The position numbers were made by a program, and so were the translations under genes. DNA of 64,000 nucleotides. It comes from an uncultured Sphingobacteriaceae bacterium. Its GTDB lineage: Bacteria; Bacteroidota; Bacteroidia; Sphingobacteriales; Sphingobacteriaceae. Shown in pieces: positions 1 to 8,904 of the stretch. Each line of letters begins with the position of its first letter. Position 1 is the first letter of the stretch. The notes under the pieces are model-generated. The model worked only from the letters and a program-made list of their open reading frames with translations, searched no databases and had not been told where the DNA came from. Where the stretch lies: the NCBI GenBank assembly GCA_946480915.1, contig CAMLLO010000011.1, positions 62,001 to 126,000 on the forward strand, in the 5' to 3' direction.

Positions 1-684
1 TTCGGTTTAAAATATGTCGGGCGTATTCAGACCGCTGAACAGGCGCAAGCCTATTTAGATAAGTACAATGTTGGAAACGGTATTGGATTAACCAACAAGA
101 TAGGAGTTGGTGATAATATGTATGAAGATGTAAATGGTGATGGTATACTGAATACCAAAGACCTGGTTTATTTGGGGACAGATGATCCTCAGCTTTCTTA
201 TTCTGTAAATGCTGGAGCCTCGTATAAAAACTTCGACTTTTCTGTTATTTTTCAGGGAGCAGGAGAACGCACAACTTTTAGAGATGATGTAAACTGGAGA
301 ATTCCATTCCGTTCGGTTTATCTCAATACCACTGATCAATCTGTCGGCAATCACTGGAGTCCTCAAACACCAGATGGACATTTTGCCCGGTATTCAACAG
401 ATGGCTCTGTAAATAATTATAACTATCAGGCTTCATCCTGGTCCGCAGAAAACGGAGCTTATTTAAGGCTTAAAAATTTGGTTCTGGGCTATACATTGCC
501 GCAGGCTTTAATTACTAAAACAAAGGCGTTTTCCAGACTAAGAGTTTATGTAGCCGGGCAAGATCTGTGGGAAATTAGCCATATCAACGATGGTTGGGAT
601 CCTGAAGCTACCAGGACCGTATCTACTTACCAACGTTACCCTTTTAATCGTTTTTTTACAGCAGGTATAAATGCCAGTTTTTAA
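1..684 (+). CDS. SusC/RagA-type TonB-dependent receptor, C-terminal fragment
   Basis: The reading frame is open from base 1, so the gene starts outside the window and only the last 227 residues are visible. They show the end of an outer-membrane barrel: a DVNGDG calcium-loop-like motif typical of SusC proteins, alternating aromatic strands, and a terminal strand ending in a phenylalanine (NASF), as expected for BAM-assembled barrels. SusC proteins import oligosaccharides across the outer membrane with a SusD lid, using TonB energy. The SusD gene follows after 10 bases, which supports the call. The plug domain and any carboxypeptidase-like N-terminus cannot be judged. Confidence 0.93.
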   Translation, partial: FGLKYVGRIQTAEQAQAYLDKYNVGNGIGLTNKIGVGDNMYEDVNGDGILNTKDLVYLGTDDPQLSYSVNAGASYKNFDFSVIFQGAGERTTFRDDVNWRIPFRSVYLNTTDQSVGNHWSPQTPDGHFARYSTDGSVNNYNYQASSWSAENGAYLRLKNLVLGYTLPQALITKTKAFSRLRVYVAGQDLWEISHINDGWDPEATRTVSTYQRYPFNRFFTAGINASF

Positions 685-694
685 TATAAAAATC

Positions 695-2428
695 ATGAAA
701 AGAACATATAAAAAATATATTATAGGATTGTTTATAGCCTTATCTGCAATGCAGTATGGCTGTAATAAATCGCTGGATCTGGATCCATTAGATAAAATTG
801 GAGACGGTAATTTTTGGAAAACCCAAAGTGATTTTAAAATCTTCGCTAATCAATTTTATAGTTGGAGAAGAGATTTTAGCAGTTCGGTTTACGATGCACC
901 GCACAGCGATAGAAGGTCTGATCTAATTACGTCTACAAATGCCAATGTATTCAGCAATGGAACCAATACGATTCCTGCTACCGATGGTACTTATTCAGGT
1001 GCTTTTGCCCGCATCAGATTAACCAATACTTTATTAACTAAGGCAGCGGGGTACGGTAAACCTGAAGAAATTGCCCAGTTTGTAGCTGAAGCTAGATTCT
1101 TCAGAGCATATATTTATTTTGATTTGCTGCAGTTATACGGAAACGCTCCAATTGTTGAGCGCTTATTGGAAACGAATGATCCGGCACTTTACGGACCAAG
1201 AAATGACCGTTCGGAAGTAGCAGATTTTATTATTGCAGATTTGAAGGCGGCTATTCCGGATTTGCCTTTACAAAGTAAGGTGACTGAAGCTGGTCGTTTA
1301 AGTAAAGGAGCTGCGCAGGCATTTTTGTCGAGAGTGGCTTTGTTTGAAGGTACATGGCAAAAATTCAGAGGTAACACTCAAAGAGGTACTGATTTATTAG
1401 ATATCGCTGCAAAAGCTGCAAAAGATGTGATGATCAGCAACGAATACGCTTTGTTTAATCCGGTATCTCTGGGAGATTCTGCTCAGAAATATATGTTTAT
1501 CCTGGAAGATACGAAGTCTAATCCCGCAGGATTAAAAAAATCGGATAACAAAGAATACATCTTCAGCAACCGCCATGACGAGGTAATTAATCCTATCGGG
1601 AGTAACATTACCCAAGAAACTTTTGCCAACGTTCAATGGATAAGCAGGAAATTAGCTACCATGTATTTGAGCAGCAATGGTTTGCCGATAGATAATCCGA
1701 ACAATACCCAATTTCAGGGCTACAATACGTTGAATTCAGAATTTCAGAACAGAGATAACAGGATGAAATATACTCTGATGCCGGCCTATAAAGCCTATTG
1801 GAGAAATACCAGTCCGCGTGTAACCTGGTTAGGCAATGCTGCTGATTTAGCTTCTGCCGCTTTTACTTCATTTCAGCCAACCTATGGTAGCGGCTATCAC
1901 AATCAAAAATGGGCAGCTGAAAGAGCGGTTCCGGATAGAGCAGAAGGCTACGATTACCCTATTATTCGTTATGCCGAAGTATTATTAAATTATGCAGAAG
2001 CCGTTTATGAAAGAGATAATGCTATTTCTGATGCCGACCTGGACATTTCTTTAAATCTGGTGCGCAGACGCGTAAATGTCAATATGCCTAAACTGAGCAA
2101 TGCTTTTGCGACTACTAACGGCTTAAATATGCGAACTGAAATCAGAAGAGAGCGAACCATAGAATTGTTTAATGAAGGTTTTAGAATTGATGATTTAAAA
2201 CGTTGGAAAACCGCGGAAACAGAGATGCCTCAAAATATTTTAGGCATTAAATGGGCGGGAACAGAATTTCAAACTAAATGGAGTTCAGTTACAAAACCCA
2301 AAAATTCGGATGGTGTGTTGATTATGGAATCCGGACGGACCTGGAACAATAGGAACTATTTATATCCTCTTCCACTCGATCAGTTAACACTAAACCCTGC
2401 ACTGGGTCAAAATCCTGATTGGCAATAA
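695..2428 (+). CDS. SusD/RagB family surface glycan-binding lipoprotein
   Basis: This 577-residue protein starts with a lipoprotein signal whose lipobox ends in QYGC, about 24 residues in, followed by CNKSLDLDP, the usual mature start of SusD proteins. The body has the TPR-rich SusD pattern, including RFFRAYIYFDL near residue 140, RYAEVLLNYAEA, and the C-terminal RRERTIELFNEGFRIDDLKRW. It would cap the SusC barrel and bind glycan at the cell surface. I chose the ATG at 695. A longer frame beginning at 671 would overlap the SusC end and would put a non-signal stretch before the signal peptide. The specific sugar cannot be read from the sequence. Confidence 0.96.
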   Translation: MKRTYKKYIIGLFIALSAMQYGCNKSLDLDPLDKIGDGNFWKTQSDFKIFANQFYSWRRDFSSSVYDAPHSDRRSDLITSTNANVFSNGTNTIPATDGTYSGAFARIRLTNTLLTKAAGYGKPEEIAQFVAEARFFRAYIYFDLLQLYGNAPIVERLLETNDPALYGPRNDRSEVADFIIADLKAAIPDLPLQSKVTEAGRLSKGAAQAFLSRVALFEGTWQKFRGNTQRGTDLLDIAAKAAKDVMISNEYALFNPVSLGDSAQKYMFILEDTKSNPAGLKKSDNKEYIFSNRHDEVINPIGSNITQETFANVQWISRKLATMYLSSNGLPIDNPNNTQFQGYNTLNSEFQNRDNRMKYTLMPAYKAYWRNTSPRVTWLGNAADLASAAFTSFQPTYGSGYHNQKWAAERAVPDRAEGYDYPIIRYAEVLLNYAEAVYERDNAISDADLDISLNLVRRRVNVNMPKLSNAFATTNGLNMRTEIRRERTIELFNEGFRIDDLKRWKTAETEMPQNILGIKWAGTEFQTKWSSVTKPKNSDGVLIMESGRTWNNRNYLYPLPLDQLTLNPALGQNPDWQ

Positions 2429-2438
2429 ATATTAAATA

Positions 2439-2468
2439 ATATCCCTCAGTTTAGAATCTGAGGGATAT
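2439..2468 (+). terminator. Hairpin after susD
   Basis: A perfect 11-bp stem (left arm ATATCCCTCAG) with an 8-base loop lies 10 bases after the susD stop. There is no long T tract, so it may be an attenuator or an mRNA 3'-end stabiliser that sets higher susCD expression than the downstream genes. Confidence 0.55.
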
Positions 2469-2506
2469 ATAAAACGAGTTAATTGATAAGCCTAAAATTA
2501 AAATTT

Positions 2507-3913
2507 ATGAAGATTTTTAATACAATAGTAAATAAGGGTAAAATATACCTGGTATTTGCACTTATTGCGTTCTCTTTTACTTCATGTGATGATTCAATAA
2601 TAGATCAAATCGCAGTTAAAAAGGAACTTTTAAGTACGCTGCAAATTAAAACTACCGCCGAACTTCCCTTGTTAATAGGTAAAGACAGTTTATTAAACAT
2701 TACATATACACCTGAAGCACCAACTAATCCGGCATTGGTTTGGAAAAGTGATAACGAGGCGGTGGCCACCGTCTCTCAGCAAGGTAAAGTCAGCGCAATT
2801 TCTGTTGGTACAGCGGTAATAACAGTAAGTTCAACAGATGGTGGTGCAAGGAAGTCTTCTGTAACTATCAAGGTAATCGATAAGATAGAGTATGTTACTG
2901 ATATCACTTTAACATCAGGCAGTCAGGAAATTTTTCAAGGCGAAACATTAGCCATTACCGCAACGGTAGCTCCAACAAATGCAACGTATAAAACTTTAAA
3001 ATGGACTAGCAGCAATCCTGCAATAGCAACAGTCTCTGAAAACGGTTTAGTGACGGGGATTGCTAAAGGAAATGTAACAATTACTGCAGCCTCAACAGAT
3101 GGCAGCGTTAAGAGCAAAACGATTTCGCTGACAGTGAAAGAGGTAATTCCTGTTACGGACATTTCCATTACAACCGTGGCGAATGAAACGCTCGCTGTCG
3201 GTCAGCTGTTTCCAATCGCGGTTGTTCTTACTCCCGCTAATGCCACTGCACAGTCGCTGCAATGGTCATCCAATAACGAGGCGGTGGCTTCCGTTTCTGC
3301 CAGCGGAGTAATTACAGCTATATCAGATGGACAAGCGACGATTACCGTTTCAGCCAAGAACAATTCCACTATCCGTGCTACTATTACGGTTGTCGTTGAA
3401 GCAGGAAAAATCAATGACACATTTTTTGGTACAACTACTCCATGGCAGGCTGTGACTGCTAATTCAACAGGTGTGATAGAAAACGGGAAATTTAAAGTAA
3501 CAATGGCTGCTGGCACCAAGTACCGCGGCGATTTTAAACGTGCGGGCGGAGCAATAGTTCACGCAGGTAGTTTCCCAATCATTGCATTCAAGTTTAACCG
3601 GCCTTTAGGAACAGGGAATATTATATTCGATACTAATCTCGGTTCATATCTGAACGGGAATAATAAGCTTACTACTCTTGTAGGCAAGGATGGGGTACAA
3701 GTGCATTATGCCAATCTGGCCACTGGTACTTTTGGTGGAAGTGCTGTGAAATTATCAACCACAGCAACTACAACATTGTCCACTTTTCAACTTAAAGTGG
3801 CCGACTTTGTTTTGACAGCAGACCAAATAGCCGCCGGGGGGTATAAGTATGAAGTTTATTGGGTGAAAACGTTCAAGACACTGGCAGATCTGGAAGCTTA
3901 TATTAATCAATAA
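2507..3913 (+). CDS. Surface lipoprotein with three bacterial Ig-like (Big_2) domains
   Basis: The 468-residue protein has a signal peptide with lipobox TSC followed by acidic residues (CDDSII), resembling the Bacteroidota lipoprotein export signal for surface display. Three Big_2-type Ig repeats follow at about residues 40-125, 130-210 and 215-300, each with the signature W-S-N-A-VS-G-V/I-G-A-I/V. The C-terminal 160 residues (from about NDTFFGTT) form a separate domain I do not recognise, probably a beta-sandwich. It sits where a surface glycan-binding protein is normally found in a PUL, so glycan binding is the likely role (inferred). The ATG at 2507 is preferred over an upstream TTG at 2483. 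Confidence 0.85.
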   Translation: MKIFNTIVNKGKIYLVFALIAFSFTSCDDSIIDQIAVKKELLSTLQIKTTAELPLLIGKDSLLNITYTPEAPTNPALVWKSDNEAVATVSQQGKVSAISVGTAVITVSSTDGGARKSSVTIKVIDKIEYVTDITLTSGSQEIFQGETLAITATVAPTNATYKTLKWTSSNPAIATVSENGLVTGIAKGNVTITAASTDGSVKSKTISLTVKEVIPVTDISITTVANETLAVGQLFPIAVVLTPANATAQSLQWSSNNEAVASVSASGVITAISDGQATITVSAKNNSTIRATITVVVEAGKINDTFFGTTTPWQAVTANSTGVIENGKFKVTMAAGTKYRGDFKRAGGAIVHAGSFPIIAFKFNRPLGTGNIIFDTNLGSYLNGNNKLTTLVGKDGVQVHYANLATGTFGGSAVKLSTTATTTLSTFQLKVADFVLTADQIAAGGYKYEVYWVKTFKTLADLEAYINQ

Positions 3914-3921
3914 AAATATTT

Positions 3922-3946
3922 ATGCAGCTATCATTGATAGCTGCAT
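3922..3946 (+). terminator. Hairpin after Ig-like lipoprotein gene
   Basis: A 12-base inverted repeat (ATGCAGCTATCA and its complement separated by one T) lies 8 bases after the stop codon and is followed by CTTTTATC. It is a plausible weak terminator or processing hairpin inside the PUL. Confidence 0.45.
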
Positions 3947-3968
3947 GCTTTTATCATAGTAACCAAAA

Positions 3969-5225
3969 ATGATTAAGATGGAATATCCAAAAAGATTTAA
4001 GACGGCTTGCAGCCTGATGATTGTAATTTTACTGGGTAATGCCTGTAGTAAAGGGAAAGATCCTGAACCTCAACCTACGCCGGTGACCCAAACTGAAACC
4101 ATCACTATTTCTCACCCGTGCATGCTGCATACAGCGCAGGATTTCGCATTTGTGAAAAGCAAAGTAGATGCAAGTGCTCAGCCCTGGAAATCAGGCTGGG
4201 ATATGCTTACTGCCAGTGCTTTCGCATCTGTTAATTATACGCCAAGCCCTGTTGTTACCTTAATAAGAGGAGGAGGTTCAAGAGAAGAACCGAATCCTGA
4301 TAATTATGCAAATGCTTTTAGAGATGTGGCAGCGGCTTATCAATTAGCCTTGAGATGGAAAATTACCGGTGATAATGCCTACGCTGATAAAGCAGTTCAA
4401 ATATTAAATGCCTGGGCAAGCACCTGTACCGGAATAAGCGGCGACTCGAACAAATTTCTTGCATCGGGGATTTATGGGTATCAGTTTGCCAACGCAGCCG
4501 AGATCATGCGCACCTACTCTGGTTGGGCTCCTGCCGATTTTACTAAATTTAAAAGCTGGATGTTAAGTGTTTTTTATCCCCTGGCTTTAGATTTCCTGGA
4601 AAGGCATAATGGAACTTGCAGCTCACATTATTGGACCAACTGGGACATCGCCAATATGAATACAGTTCTTGCTATTGGTATTTTAACTGATGATTTAAGT
4701 AAAGTTAACTATGCTATTAAATATTTTAAACTCGGCGCAGGTACAGGAAATATTAACAATGCGGTAACTCACAGGCACAAGGTTGGCGACGAGGATTTAG
4801 GTCAGGGCCAGGAATCGGGCCGCGATCAAGGGCACGCCACTCTGGTAATTTCTTTAATGGGGTCATTTTGCCAGATGGCTTATAATGTCGGCGCAGATCT
4901 TTTTGCGTACGACAATAATAAGGTTTTAGCTCTGTGTGAATACACTGCTAAATATAATTACGACTTTAGCACTTCAGTACCATTTTCACCTTATAAAAAC
5001 TGTGATGCCCCTGAACATACATCGATATCTCCGGATGGCCGAGGAACGCTTCGCCCATCCTGGGAATTGATTTATAATCATTTCGCAAAAGTAAAAGGTG
5101 TAAAAGCTACATGGTCACAAAAGTTTGCTGAAAAGGTGAGACCAGAAGGGGGCGGCGGCAATTACGGACCTAATAGTGGAGGTTTTGATCAACTGGGATT
5201 CGGTACATTAATGTATTCTAGATAA
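3969..5225 (+). CDS. Alginate lyase family polysaccharide lyase, lipoprotein
   Basis: This 418-residue protein has a lipoprotein signal (lipobox GNAC about 27 residues in) and a body resembling the (alpha/alpha)6-barrel alginate_lyase family (PF05426 type). Features include HPCMLHTAQDFAFVK, conserved aromatic/Asn positions in SHYWTNWDIANM, and GQGQESGRDQGH, the usual catalytic stretch with Asn, His and Arg/Tyr. Such enzymes cleave uronic-acid glycans by beta-elimination. Substrates in this superfamily include alginate, glucuronan and mixed uronans, so the exact substrate is open. It is the only degradative enzyme visible in the PUL and probably works at the cell surface or in the periplasm. 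ATG 3978 is an alternative start. Confidence 0.85.
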   Translation: MIKMEYPKRFKTACSLMIVILLGNACSKGKDPEPQPTPVTQTETITISHPCMLHTAQDFAFVKSKVDASAQPWKSGWDMLTASAFASVNYTPSPVVTLIRGGGSREEPNPDNYANAFRDVAAAYQLALRWKITGDNAYADKAVQILNAWASTCTGISGDSNKFLASGIYGYQFANAAEIMRTYSGWAPADFTKFKSWMLSVFYPLALDFLERHNGTCSSHYWTNWDIANMNTVLAIGILTDDLSKVNYAIKYFKLGAGTGNINNAVTHRHKVGDEDLGQGQESGRDQGHATLVISLMGSFCQMAYNVGADLFAYDNNKVLALCEYTAKYNYDFSTSVPFSPYKNCDAPEHTSISPDGRGTLRPSWELIYNHFAKVKGVKATWSQKFAEKVRPEGGGGNYGPNSGGFDQLGFGTLMYSR

Positions 5226-5437
5226 ATGCAGTCATTTGCTCAAAATAAAATTATGCCGATGGTGAGTTTTTGCTGATTTGCGTGCCCGGATGCCGGATAA
5301 GGGAGGTCTTACCCATAACGAAGTTCGATTTAGATAAAAAATAATTCTCGTAAGATGAATTATAAAAATTAATATTGTAAAAACTGAGTAGTATTAGCAC
5401 ATTCAGTTGTCGTTATGGTATTATCAACTGGGTATAA

Positions 5438-6469
5438 ATGAAAAAGAAGATTTCTATAGGAGATATAGCCAAACATTTAAATATTTCGAAAACAACTGTT
5501 TCGTTTGTTCTGAATGGGAAGGCCCGCGAGAAGCACATAAGCGAAAGTCTTGAAGGAAAGGTTTTAACCTATATTAAAGAAGTTGGTTATAAACCGAACG
5601 CCTTTGCTCGCGGCTTGCGTACCGGAAAAACTAAGATCATCGGCATGTTGGTTGAAGATATCTCTGATCCATTTTTTGCGAGCATAGCCCGGATGATTGA
5701 AGAAGAAGCCAATAAAAAAGGATACAGAATCATCTATAGTAGTACCGAAAACGATACGGAAAGAACAAAAGCACTGATTGATATTTATCGTACCAGGCAG
5801 GTTGACGGATATATTATTGCTCCGCCTCCGGGTGTTGAGGAAGATATCAGATCATTAATCCATGATAACCTGCCTGTGATTTTGTTTGACCGATACTTCC
5901 CCGAGCTGCAAACTAATAATGTTGTAGTGGATAATTTTCAGGCGACTTATAATGCTGTCCAACATTTTTTTGATAATGGCTATAAAAATGTGGCCTTTGT
6001 AACCCTTCCGTCAGAACAAGTTCAAATGAAGGAGCGACTGAACGGCTACCAGCAGGTGATAAAAGAAAGGAAAGACATGGCCTATGTTAAAAAGATTGGA
6101 TTTCATAATGAGCATAGCCTGATTGTAAGTGAAATAGAAGAATTTCTTAAAGAAAATAAAAGAATTGACGCTGTTTTCTTTGCCACCAACTATCTCGCCG
6201 ATGCGGGTCTTGAAGCAATAAGAGATTTAGGTCTCTCAATCCCGAATGACCTGGGTGTTATCGTTTTTGATGACTCTCGCCTGTTTAGATTATTTACTCC
6301 ATCTATTACTGCGATATCGCAGCCGATTAAAGAGATATCGGAGACTGTTATAAAACTTCTGTTAAGTAAATTGACATCTTCCCCAAAAATATCGGAGCCC
6401 GGCACCGTAGTAATTCCCACTTCTTTAATCATACGAAACTCTTCTAGACCCGTTTCGATAGAAGTGTAA
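5438..6469 (+). CDS. LacI family transcriptional regulator
   Basis: The 343-residue protein begins with the LacI helix-turn-helix (SIGDIAKHLNISKTTVSFVLNG, residues about 5-27, then the hinge region VGYKPNAFARGL). A periplasmic-binding-protein-like ligand domain follows (IIGMLVEDISDPFFA, VDGYIIAPP, VIVFDDSRLF). It would bind a palindromic operator with a central CG and release on binding a sugar or sugar acid. It lies between the PUL and a sugar-kinase-like gene, and a fitting dyad is found at 6523-6538 before that kinase. The 212 bases between the lyase stop and this start contain no gene that I can see. Confidence 0.95.
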   Translation: MKKKISIGDIAKHLNISKTTVSFVLNGKAREKHISESLEGKVLTYIKEVGYKPNAFARGLRTGKTKIIGMLVEDISDPFFASIARMIEEEANKKGYRIIYSSTENDTERTKALIDIYRTRQVDGYIIAPPPGVEEDIRSLIHDNLPVILFDRYFPELQTNNVVVDNFQATYNAVQHFFDNGYKNVAFVTLPSEQVQMKERLNGYQQVIKERKDMAYVKKIGFHNEHSLIVSEIEEFLKENKRIDAVFFATNYLADAGLEAIRDLGLSIPNDLGVIVFDDSRLFRLFTPSITAISQPIKEISETVIKLLLSKLTSSPKISEPGTVVIPTSLIIRNSSRPVSIEV

Positions 6470-6510
6470 GCTATTGCTATAAGAAGCTTTTCGGCGGAGA
6501 TATAGTAAAA

Positions 6511-6545
6511 TTGTTTTTACTAACTAAACCGATTTAGTATTTTTG
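6511..6545 (+). promoter_or_regulatory. Predicted promoter of the BadF/NagK-like kinase
   Basis: A -7 element TATTTTTG (TAnnTTTG type) at 6538-6545 lies about 31 bases before the kinase ATG, with a TTG at 6511-6513 as a possible -33 element. The spacer of 24 bases is slightly long for Bacteroidota. The LacI-type dyad at 6523-6538 fills the spacer. Confidence 0.5.
6523..6538. promoter_or_regulatory. Candidate LacI-family operator
   Basis: A 16-bp dyad, ACTAAACCGATTTAGT, is identical to its reverse complement at 14 of 16 positions and has the central CG typical of LacI-family operators. It abuts the -7 element of the downstream kinase and lies 54 bases after the LacI regulator gene. Confidence 0.5.
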
Positions 6546-6576
6546 TTAAATTTTTAAGTTATCTATATAAACATAC

Positions 6577-7452
6577 ATGCTATTAATTGCTGACGGAGGA
6601 TCCACCAAAACGAGTTGGTGCGTGATTGACAGAGTTGGACATAAATCTTATTTCGAGACAGAAGGTTATAATCCTTATTTTGTAACTAGCGAATATATCA
6701 CGACATCTTTAACGAATAAATTACCAGCTGATCTGAAAAGATCGGATATCACAAATATTTATTTTTATGGTGCCGGTGTTCAGAATGAAGACAAGGCGCT
6801 AGTAATAAAAAACGCATTAAAGATTGTCTTTCCAAATAGTGTGAGTTTTGTTGGGCACGATCTTCTGGCATCAGCCAGAGCATTATTAGGAACTAATTCA
6901 GGGTTTGCCGCTATTCTTGGTACCGGAACAAATAGTTGCTTATATAATGGGAAAGAAATAACTAATCATGTTGATTCGGGTGCCCATATATTGGGCGATG
7001 AAGGGAGTGGTTTTTACATGGGTAAAAAGCTATTGATAGACTATATCAGAGGGCACATGCCCCTTGAAATTTCTGCTAGCTTTAAAGAAGCCTATCAATT
7101 GACAGCTGACGATATTCATGAAGCTGTTTATAGCAAGCCTCTCGCAAATCGCTATTGTGCCGGGTTTAGTAAGTTTATTAATGAAGCTAACCTGCATAAT
7201 CCATACATTCGGGATATCGTTAAAAGCTCTTTTGACGATTTTTTCAGAAAAATAGTGAGTAAATATCCTCGTTTTCAAGAGCACACATTTAATTGTATCG
7301 GTTCTGTGGGTTTTAATTTTCGCGAAATCTTAATTGAAGTAGCTACGGAGTGGGGCATGGGCACGGGTAAAATTATTAAATCGCCCTTGCCTGATTTGGT
7401 AGACTACCATATTCTAATAAGCGAGACTTCAGAAAATGATTTGAAGGTATAA
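6577..7452 (+). CDS. BadF/BadG/BcrA/BcrD ATPase family, N-acetylglucosamine kinase-like
   Basis: The 291-residue protein has the ASKHA-fold phosphate loops: DGGSTKT at residues 6-12, GTGTNS at 115-120 and GDEGSG at 140-145. These match NagK-like members of the BadF family, which phosphorylate amino sugars or related sugars. The size fits that subgroup and not the activase subunits of CoA dehydratases. Its position behind a LacI gene, with an operator-like dyad in its promoter, suggests that it phosphorylates a sugar released by the PUL (inferred). The ATG at 6577 is used. No other gene lies between it and the strong hairpin at 7527. Confidence 0.82.
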   Translation: MLLIADGGSTKTSWCVIDRVGHKSYFETEGYNPYFVTSEYITTSLTNKLPADLKRSDITNIYFYGAGVQNEDKALVIKNALKIVFPNSVSFVGHDLLASARALLGTNSGFAAILGTGTNSCLYNGKEITNHVDSGAHILGDEGSGFYMGKKLLIDYIRGHMPLEISASFKEAYQLTADDIHEAVYSKPLANRYCAGFSKFINEANLHNPYIRDIVKSSFDDFFRKIVSKYPRFQEHTFNCIGSVGFNFREILIEVATEWGMGTGKIIKSPLPDLVDYHILISETSENDLKV

Positions 7453-7526
7453 TAGGTATGACTTGAGGAAGGCGTAATTATTATTTACAAGGCCTGAAAA
7501 AGACCTCTCTCTCGGGAATATTTGAA

Positions 7527-7567
7527 TTAATGGAAATTAAATAGCACTTCTATTTAATTTCCATTAA
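7527..7567. terminator. Long perfect hairpin between convergent genes
   Basis: An 18-bp perfect stem (left arm TTAATGGAAATTAAATAG) with a 5-base loop sits between the kinase (+) and ychF (-). It is AT-rich with A/T flanks on both sides and probably terminates transcription from both directions. Confidence 0.6.
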
Positions 7568-7601
7568 AATCGTTTAATTTATTAAAACTCCTGGCGGATG
7601 T

Positions 7602-8702
7602 TTAAACATTAAACCTGAAATGCATTATATCGCCGTCTTCAACTACGTAGGTTTTTCCTTCGATACTTAGCTTTCCATTCTCTTTACATGCGGCCTCAGA
7701 GCCATATTTAACAAAGTCATCATATTTGATTACTTCTGCACGAATAAAGCCTTTTTCAAAGTCGGAGTGAATTACACCAGCCGCTTGCGGGGCTGTAAAT
7801 CCTTTTGTGATGGTCCATGCACGTACTTCCTGCACGCCAGCTGTAAAATACGTGTAAAGGTCTAATAAGGTATAAGCAGAGCGTATCAAACGACTTACTC
7901 CAGATTCATGCAGGCCCAGATCGTTTAAAAACATCTCACGCTCCTCGTAGCTTTCCAGCTCTGCAATTTCTGACTCTATTTTTGCTGAAATAATTAAGAC
8001 TTCGGCGTTTTCTTCTTTGACAGCCTCTTTTACACGCTCAACATAAGCATTCCCACTGATTACTGATGCTTCGTCAACATTACACACATACATCACCGGC
8101 TTTTGTGTTAATAACCACAGGTCGGCAAGGTATTCTTTATCTTCTTCGCTGATCGGGGCCGTACGTACCGACTTTCCAGATTCAAGATGAGCCTTTACTA
8201 TCGTGCAAACGTCAAATGCTTTTTTAGCATCTTTATCACCACCTGTTCTGGCCATTTTTTCAACCTTCTGGATTTTTTTGGTAACGGCATCAAGATCTTT
8301 TAATTGAAGCTCCGTATCAATAATCTCTTTATCTCTTATGGGGTCAACAGATCCATCAACATGCACTACATTCCCGTCATCAAAACATCTTAAAACATGT
8401 ATAATAGCGTTTGTTGCACGGATATTTCCTAAAAACTGATTGCCTAAACCTTCACCTTTGCTGGCGCCTTTTACCAGGCCAGCTATATCAACAATTTCAA
8501 TAGTATTTGGAACAATCTTATTCGGCTTTACCAGCTCGGCAAGTTTATTTAACCGGTCGTCCGGAACTGTGATCACTCCAACGTTTGGTTCAATTGTACA
8601 AAAGGGGAAGTTAGCCGCCTGTGCCTTAGCGTTTGATAAACAATTAAAAAGGGTAGATTTTCCTACGTTGGGTAAGCCAACGATTCCGCATTGTAAAGCC
8701 AT
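7602..8702 (-). CDS. ychF: Redox-regulated ATPase YchF (OLA1 family)
   Basis: The 366-residue protein has the Obg-like P-loop GLPNVGKST (residues 9-17), DIAGLVKGASKGEGLGN as switch II/G3, and NVDEAS in place of the NKxD specificity motif. The NxxE form explains why YchF proteins prefer ATP over GTP. The C-terminal TGS domain is present, with AWTITKGFTAPQAAGVIH and the ending MHFRFNV. YchF binds ribosomes and is linked to stress responses. It is full length. A -7-like element lies 41 bases upstream on the same strand. Confidence 0.98.
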   Translation of the reverse strand: MALQCGIVGLPNVGKSTLFNCLSNAKAQAANFPFCTIEPNVGVITVPDDRLNKLAELVKPNKIVPNTIEIVDIAGLVKGASKGEGLGNQFLGNIRATNAIIHVLRCFDDGNVVHVDGSVDPIRDKEIIDTELQLKDLDAVTKKIQKVEKMARTGGDKDAKKAFDVCTIVKAHLESGKSVRTAPISEEDKEYLADLWLLTQKPVMYVCNVDEASVISGNAYVERVKEAVKEENAEVLIISAKIESEIAELESYEEREMFLNDLGLHESGVSRLIRSAYTLLDLYTYFTAGVQEVRAWTITKGFTAPQAAGVIHSDFEKGFIRAEVIKYDDFVKYGSEAACKENGKLSIEGKTYVVEDGDIMHFRFNV

Positions 8703-8742
8703 TTATATTTTAATCTTTTTCCTTGAAAGAATTTGTGGTCGG

Positions 8743-8750
8743 CAAAGATA
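8743..8750 (-). promoter_or_regulatory. Predicted -7 element for ychF
   Basis: TATCTTTG on the minus strand fits TAnnTTTG and would give a leader of roughly 35 bases before the ychF ATG. I see no good -33 TTG at the expected distance. Confidence 0.35.
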
Positions 8751-8860
8751 GGCTATACTAAATGTAATTGAAAGTTTAAACTGACTAAAATAGACGCAAT
8801 TAGTAATCTTAAAAAATTTGCTTTTAAAAAATTAAAGTTTTGAAATAGATTCAGAAAAAA

Positions 8861-8881
8861 TTCCGGGCAATTCACCCGGAA
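8861..8881 (-). terminator. Terminator of the SGNH/T9SS protein gene
   Basis: A GC-rich 7-bp stem (TTCCGGG/CCCGGAA) with a 7-base loop is followed on the minus strand by six T. It lies 24 bases downstream of the stop codon of the 1076-residue gene, which is a classic intrinsic terminator layout. Confidence 0.75.
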
Positions 8882-8904
8882 CTTTTATTTGAATAATCGT
8901 CTAA

